Positions 14,092 to 15,946 of a stretch of DNA of 15,946 bases are shown piece after piece; the first letter of the stretch is position 1, and each line of letters opens with the position of its first letter. The position numbers and the translations under genes are program-made. A model generated the notes under the pieces. That model was not told the origin of the DNA. It worked only from the letters and a program-made list of their open reading frames with translations, and did no database searches. The DNA comes from an uncultured Oscillospiraceae bacterium (GTDB taxonomy: Bacteria > Bacillota > Clostridia > Oscillospirales > Oscillospiraceae), in assembly GCA_900769995.1 (NCBI GenBank), contig CAAGIT010000131.1, forward strand, positions 1 to 15,946. The letters are read 5' to 3'.

Positions 14092-14669
14092 TTTTTCGCA
14101 TCTTAAACCTCAACGATTGTACCGACGCACAGCTTCGGCAGTGGTTTCAGGAGGCAGATGCGGAGCGGCGAGCGGGCATCCTGCAAAAGAAGAATCCACT
14201 CGCGCAGAAGCAGAGTCTTTGCGCCGACCATCTGGCACGGGAGCTGCTGGCGGAGGCCTGCGGATGCGAACGGGTCGAATTTCGCCGGTTGGAGAGCGGA
14301 AAGCTGACAGCGCCCTCCCTGCCTGTGGACTTCAGCCTGTCCCATTCGGGGTCGTTTGTCGCCTGCGCCGTTCACGAAGCCCCCGTGGGCATCGATATTG
14401 AAGCTCTGCGTGAGATTCGGCCGCAGCTCGCAAAGCGCACCTGCAGCACCTCGGAGCTGGACTACATTTATAGCGGCGGCAGCTTTGACAGCGCGCGGTT
14501 TTTGCAGATCTGGACGGCGAAAGAGGCGGTTCTGAAGCTGCGCGGCACGGGCATTGCTGCCGATCTGCGGGCAATTTCCGTCGCTGACCGCGCAGGTCTG
14601 CGCTTTGACGGGTTGCGGTTCTATCACAGCCTCACCGCAGATTATGCCCTGACCGTAGTTTACCAATAA
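14088..14669 (+). CDS. 4'-phosphopantetheinyl transferase, Sfp type (193 aa)
   Basis: Transfers phosphopantetheine from CoA to a carrier-protein serine. Motifs: FSLSHSGSFVACAV (82-95), the Mg-binding GIDIE (101-105, Asp103 and Glu105), and IWTAKEAVLK (141-150; Trp142, Lys145, Glu146, Lys150), followed by LRGTG. The core is Sfp-like but at 193 residues somewhat shorter than the classic 220-240. The GTG start at 14088 overlaps the previous stop as GTGA and gives a clean N-terminus; a longer open frame upstream runs through the membrane protein in another frame and is not real. The target carrier (fatty-acid ACP or a secondary-metabolite carrier) is unknown; no NRPS/PKS gene is in the window. 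Confidence 0.88.
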   Translation: MIFRILNLNDCTDAQLRQWFQEADAERRAGILQKKNPLAQKQSLCADHLARELLAEACGCERVEFRRLESGKLTAPSLPVDFSLSHSGSFVACAVHEAPVGIDIEALREIRPQLAKRTCSTSELDYIYSGGSFDSARFLQIWTAKEAVLKLRGTGIAADLRAISVADRAGLRFDGLRFYHSLTADYALTVVYQ

Positions 14670-14673
14670 AACC

Positions 14674-14714
14674 AAACTCCGCACATTGCAGATCGCAGTG
14701 TGCGGAGTTTTATT
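14674..14714 (+). terminator. Intrinsic terminator after the phosphopantetheinyl transferase
   Basis: A 12-bp perfect stem AAACTCCGCACA / TGTGCGGAGTTT with a 13-base loop is followed by TTTTATT and begins 5 bases after the stop codon. The stretch from here to 14901 has no gene; it holds a small CGGCG/CGCCG hairpin (14854-14870) and a CATATTA (14840-14846) that resembles a sporulation sigma -10 but lacks a matching -35. Confidence 0.85.
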
Positions 14715-14901
14715 AAATTTTGGAAAATATGGAAAACATCCGCTGTTTCTCGCGAAATCGTGTTGATTTTTCGGAAGATTTCATTTTTTGACAAGGCAAA
14801 AACACAAGGATTTGGGAGCAGTTCTTGCGCGGATTTGAGGCATATTAAGCTTGCGGCGTTCGCATCGCCGAAAAATTTTCAAAATCGCGGGAGGAACTTC
14901 T

Positions 14902-15864
14902 ATGAAACGAATTTTCACAGGCATACTCGCGGGGATTCTGGCGGTGCTGCTGACAGCAGGCGTGTGTGCCGCAACGCCGGAAACCCTGATCCCCGGCGGC
15001 AACGCGGTCGGCCTGCACCTGCAAACTGACGGCGTGACCATTGTCGATTTTTCAAACGAGCTGCCGAAAAAAGCCGGTCTGCAAACCGGCGACCGCATCT
15101 CCGCCGTAAACGGAACTGCCGTGAATTCCGCCGAACAGCTCTCGGAAACGGTGTCAAATTGCAACGGCACGCCGCTGAAATTGACGATTTTGCGGGAAAA
15201 CGATCAGCGCACGATCACGCTTTCCCCGACGCAGACGGCGCACGGCTGGCGATTGGGACTTTACGTCCGCGACAGCGTGAACGGTATCGGCACGGTCACC
15301 TATTATAATACCCAAAATCACACCTTTGGCGCACTCGGTCACGGGGTCAATGACGGCAAAACGCTGCTGCCCATCCGCAGCGGCAGTGCGCTGCCCACAC
15401 AGGTTGCCTCTGTCTGCCGCGGGAAAAAAGGCACGCCCGGTGCTTTGCAGGGTGTTTTGAACGGTCGTAGTGTTTGTGGAACCATCGAAAAAAATACCTC
15501 ACGCGGTATTTTCGGAACAACGTCCACTGTTCCGACCGAAAACAAGCCGTTGCCCGTGGCTGCTTCCTCAGAGATCCACACGGGAAAGGCAACGATCCTG
15601 TCCAACGTTCGGGGTACGGCGGTCGAGGAATTTGACATAGAGATCCGCGCCTGCTACCCCAACGACGCCCACGACCGCAATCTTCTGTTGGAGGTCAAGG
15701 ACGCCGATCTGCTCGAACAGACCGGCGGCATCGTACAGGGCATGAGCGGCAGTCCGATTTTGCAGGACGGCAAGCTCATTGGGGCGGTCACCCACGTTCT
15801 GATCGACGACCCCACACAGGGCTATGGAATTTTCATCGAAAATATGTTAAACGCTGCCGCGTAG
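14902..15864 (+). CDS. spoIVB: SpoIVB-like serine peptidase with PDZ domain (320 aa)
   Basis: Sporulation signalling protease (peptidase family S55). In Bacillus, SpoIVB is made in the forespore and triggers pro-sigma-K processing by cleaving SpoIVFA. The sequence shows an N-terminal signal/anchor (1-23), a PDZ domain (about 32-108; AVGLHLQTDGV and KAGLQTGDRISAVNG), then the S55 domain with GALGHG (His147), DADLL (Asp267/Asp269) and GIVQGMSGSPIL with the serine nucleophile at 282 or 284. The IGAVTHVLIDDPTQGYGIF tail is typical. The ATG at 14902 follows GGGAGGAAC; an upstream in-frame ATG (14851) has no RBS. It is shorter than the B. subtilis protein (about 426 residues), mostly N-terminally. 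The usual partner spo0A is not in the window. Confidence 0.93.
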   Translation: MKRIFTGILAGILAVLLTAGVCAATPETLIPGGNAVGLHLQTDGVTIVDFSNELPKKAGLQTGDRISAVNGTAVNSAEQLSETVSNCNGTPLKLTILRENDQRTITLSPTQTAHGWRLGLYVRDSVNGIGTVTYYNTQNHTFGALGHGVNDGKTLLPIRSGSALPTQVASVCRGKKGTPGALQGVLNGRSVCGTIEKNTSRGIFGTTSTVPTENKPLPVAASSEIHTGKATILSNVRGTAVEEFDIEIRACYPNDAHDRNLLLEVKDADLLEQTGGIVQGMSGSPILQDGKLIGAVTHVLIDDPTQGYGIFIENMLNAAA

Positions 15865-15869
15865 ACGTA

Positions 15870-15946
15870 TCAAGCTGTCGATAAAGCCCGAACCCGTAAA
15901 AATCGTGGGGGCGGCTACCACCCCCCAGCCATACCGCATCGAGGCG
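15870..15946 (+). repeat. Dispersed repeat, copy B (truncated by window end)
   Basis: Begins 6 bases after the spoIVB stop and aligns without gaps, 63 of 77 positions, to the minus strand of 5960-6036. The GGGGCGGCTA core and GCATCGAGGCG end are conserved. The inverted-repeat partner arm would lie beyond the window. Confidence 0.78.

Noticed and set aside
14788..14816. TTGACA upstream of spoIVB as a sigma-A promoter
   Set aside because: The hexamer 17 bases downstream is TTTGGG, not a -10. A forespore sigma promoter is expected, but only a CATATTA-like -10 without a fitting -35 was found, so no promoter was called.

Overview
The window looks like chromosomal DNA of a GC-rich, low-GC-branch Gram-positive anaerobe, most likely a spore-forming Oscillospirales/Ruminococcaceae-type Clostridia. 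The reasons are a SpoIVB-type sporulation protease, an S-layer-homology (SLH) surface protein, a tetrahydrofolate riboswitch with an ECF-type folate transporter component, strong GGAGG ribosome binding sites, and sigma-A promoters close to TTGACA-17-TATAAT. The species call is inference; no rRNA or other direct marker is present.

Layout. (1) 1-123: start of an unidentified membrane protein on the minus strand with a consensus promoter. (2) 518-5695, plus: a very large secreted SLH-anchored protein with a PHP-type phosphoesterase core, a glutamine-amidotransferase-like domain and an OB-like domain. (3) 5696-6071: a hairpin-rich intergenic stretch carrying a dispersed repeat. Part of this repeat recurs at the right edge of the window in the opposite orientation. 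(4) 9627 down to 6072, minus: a probable operon of acyl-ACP thioesterase, small lipoprotein, class I aminotransferase and cysteine desulfurase. (5) 10489-9632, minus: an XRE regulator in frame with tadA, with a strong internal start for TadA. (6) 11519-10555, minus: a compact operon of tiny genes (zinc ribbon, helical protein, sigma-region-4-like protein, 51-residue protein), most too short or too overlapped for ordinary gene calling. (7) 11583-13690, plus: promoter, THF riboswitch, folT and folC, a folate uptake and polyglutamylation unit. (8) 13834-14714, plus: consensus promoter, small two-helix membrane protein and Sfp-type phosphopantetheinyl transferase, ending in a clear terminator. (9) 14902-15864, plus: spoIVB-like protease, followed by the second copy of the repeat.

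How the parts work together. folT and folC form a classic folate salvage pair under direct THF control. The cysteine desulfurase operon mixes sulfur, amino-acid and acyl-chain functions without an obvious single pathway. The least conventional part is 9632-11519. There, an XRE-TadA reading frame and a micro-gene operon with a sigma-like DNA-binding protein have promoters that share a 12-base motif placed next to the -10 element. This suggests one repressor, possibly the XRE protein itself, controls both. All functions are read from motifs and context; no database search was possible.
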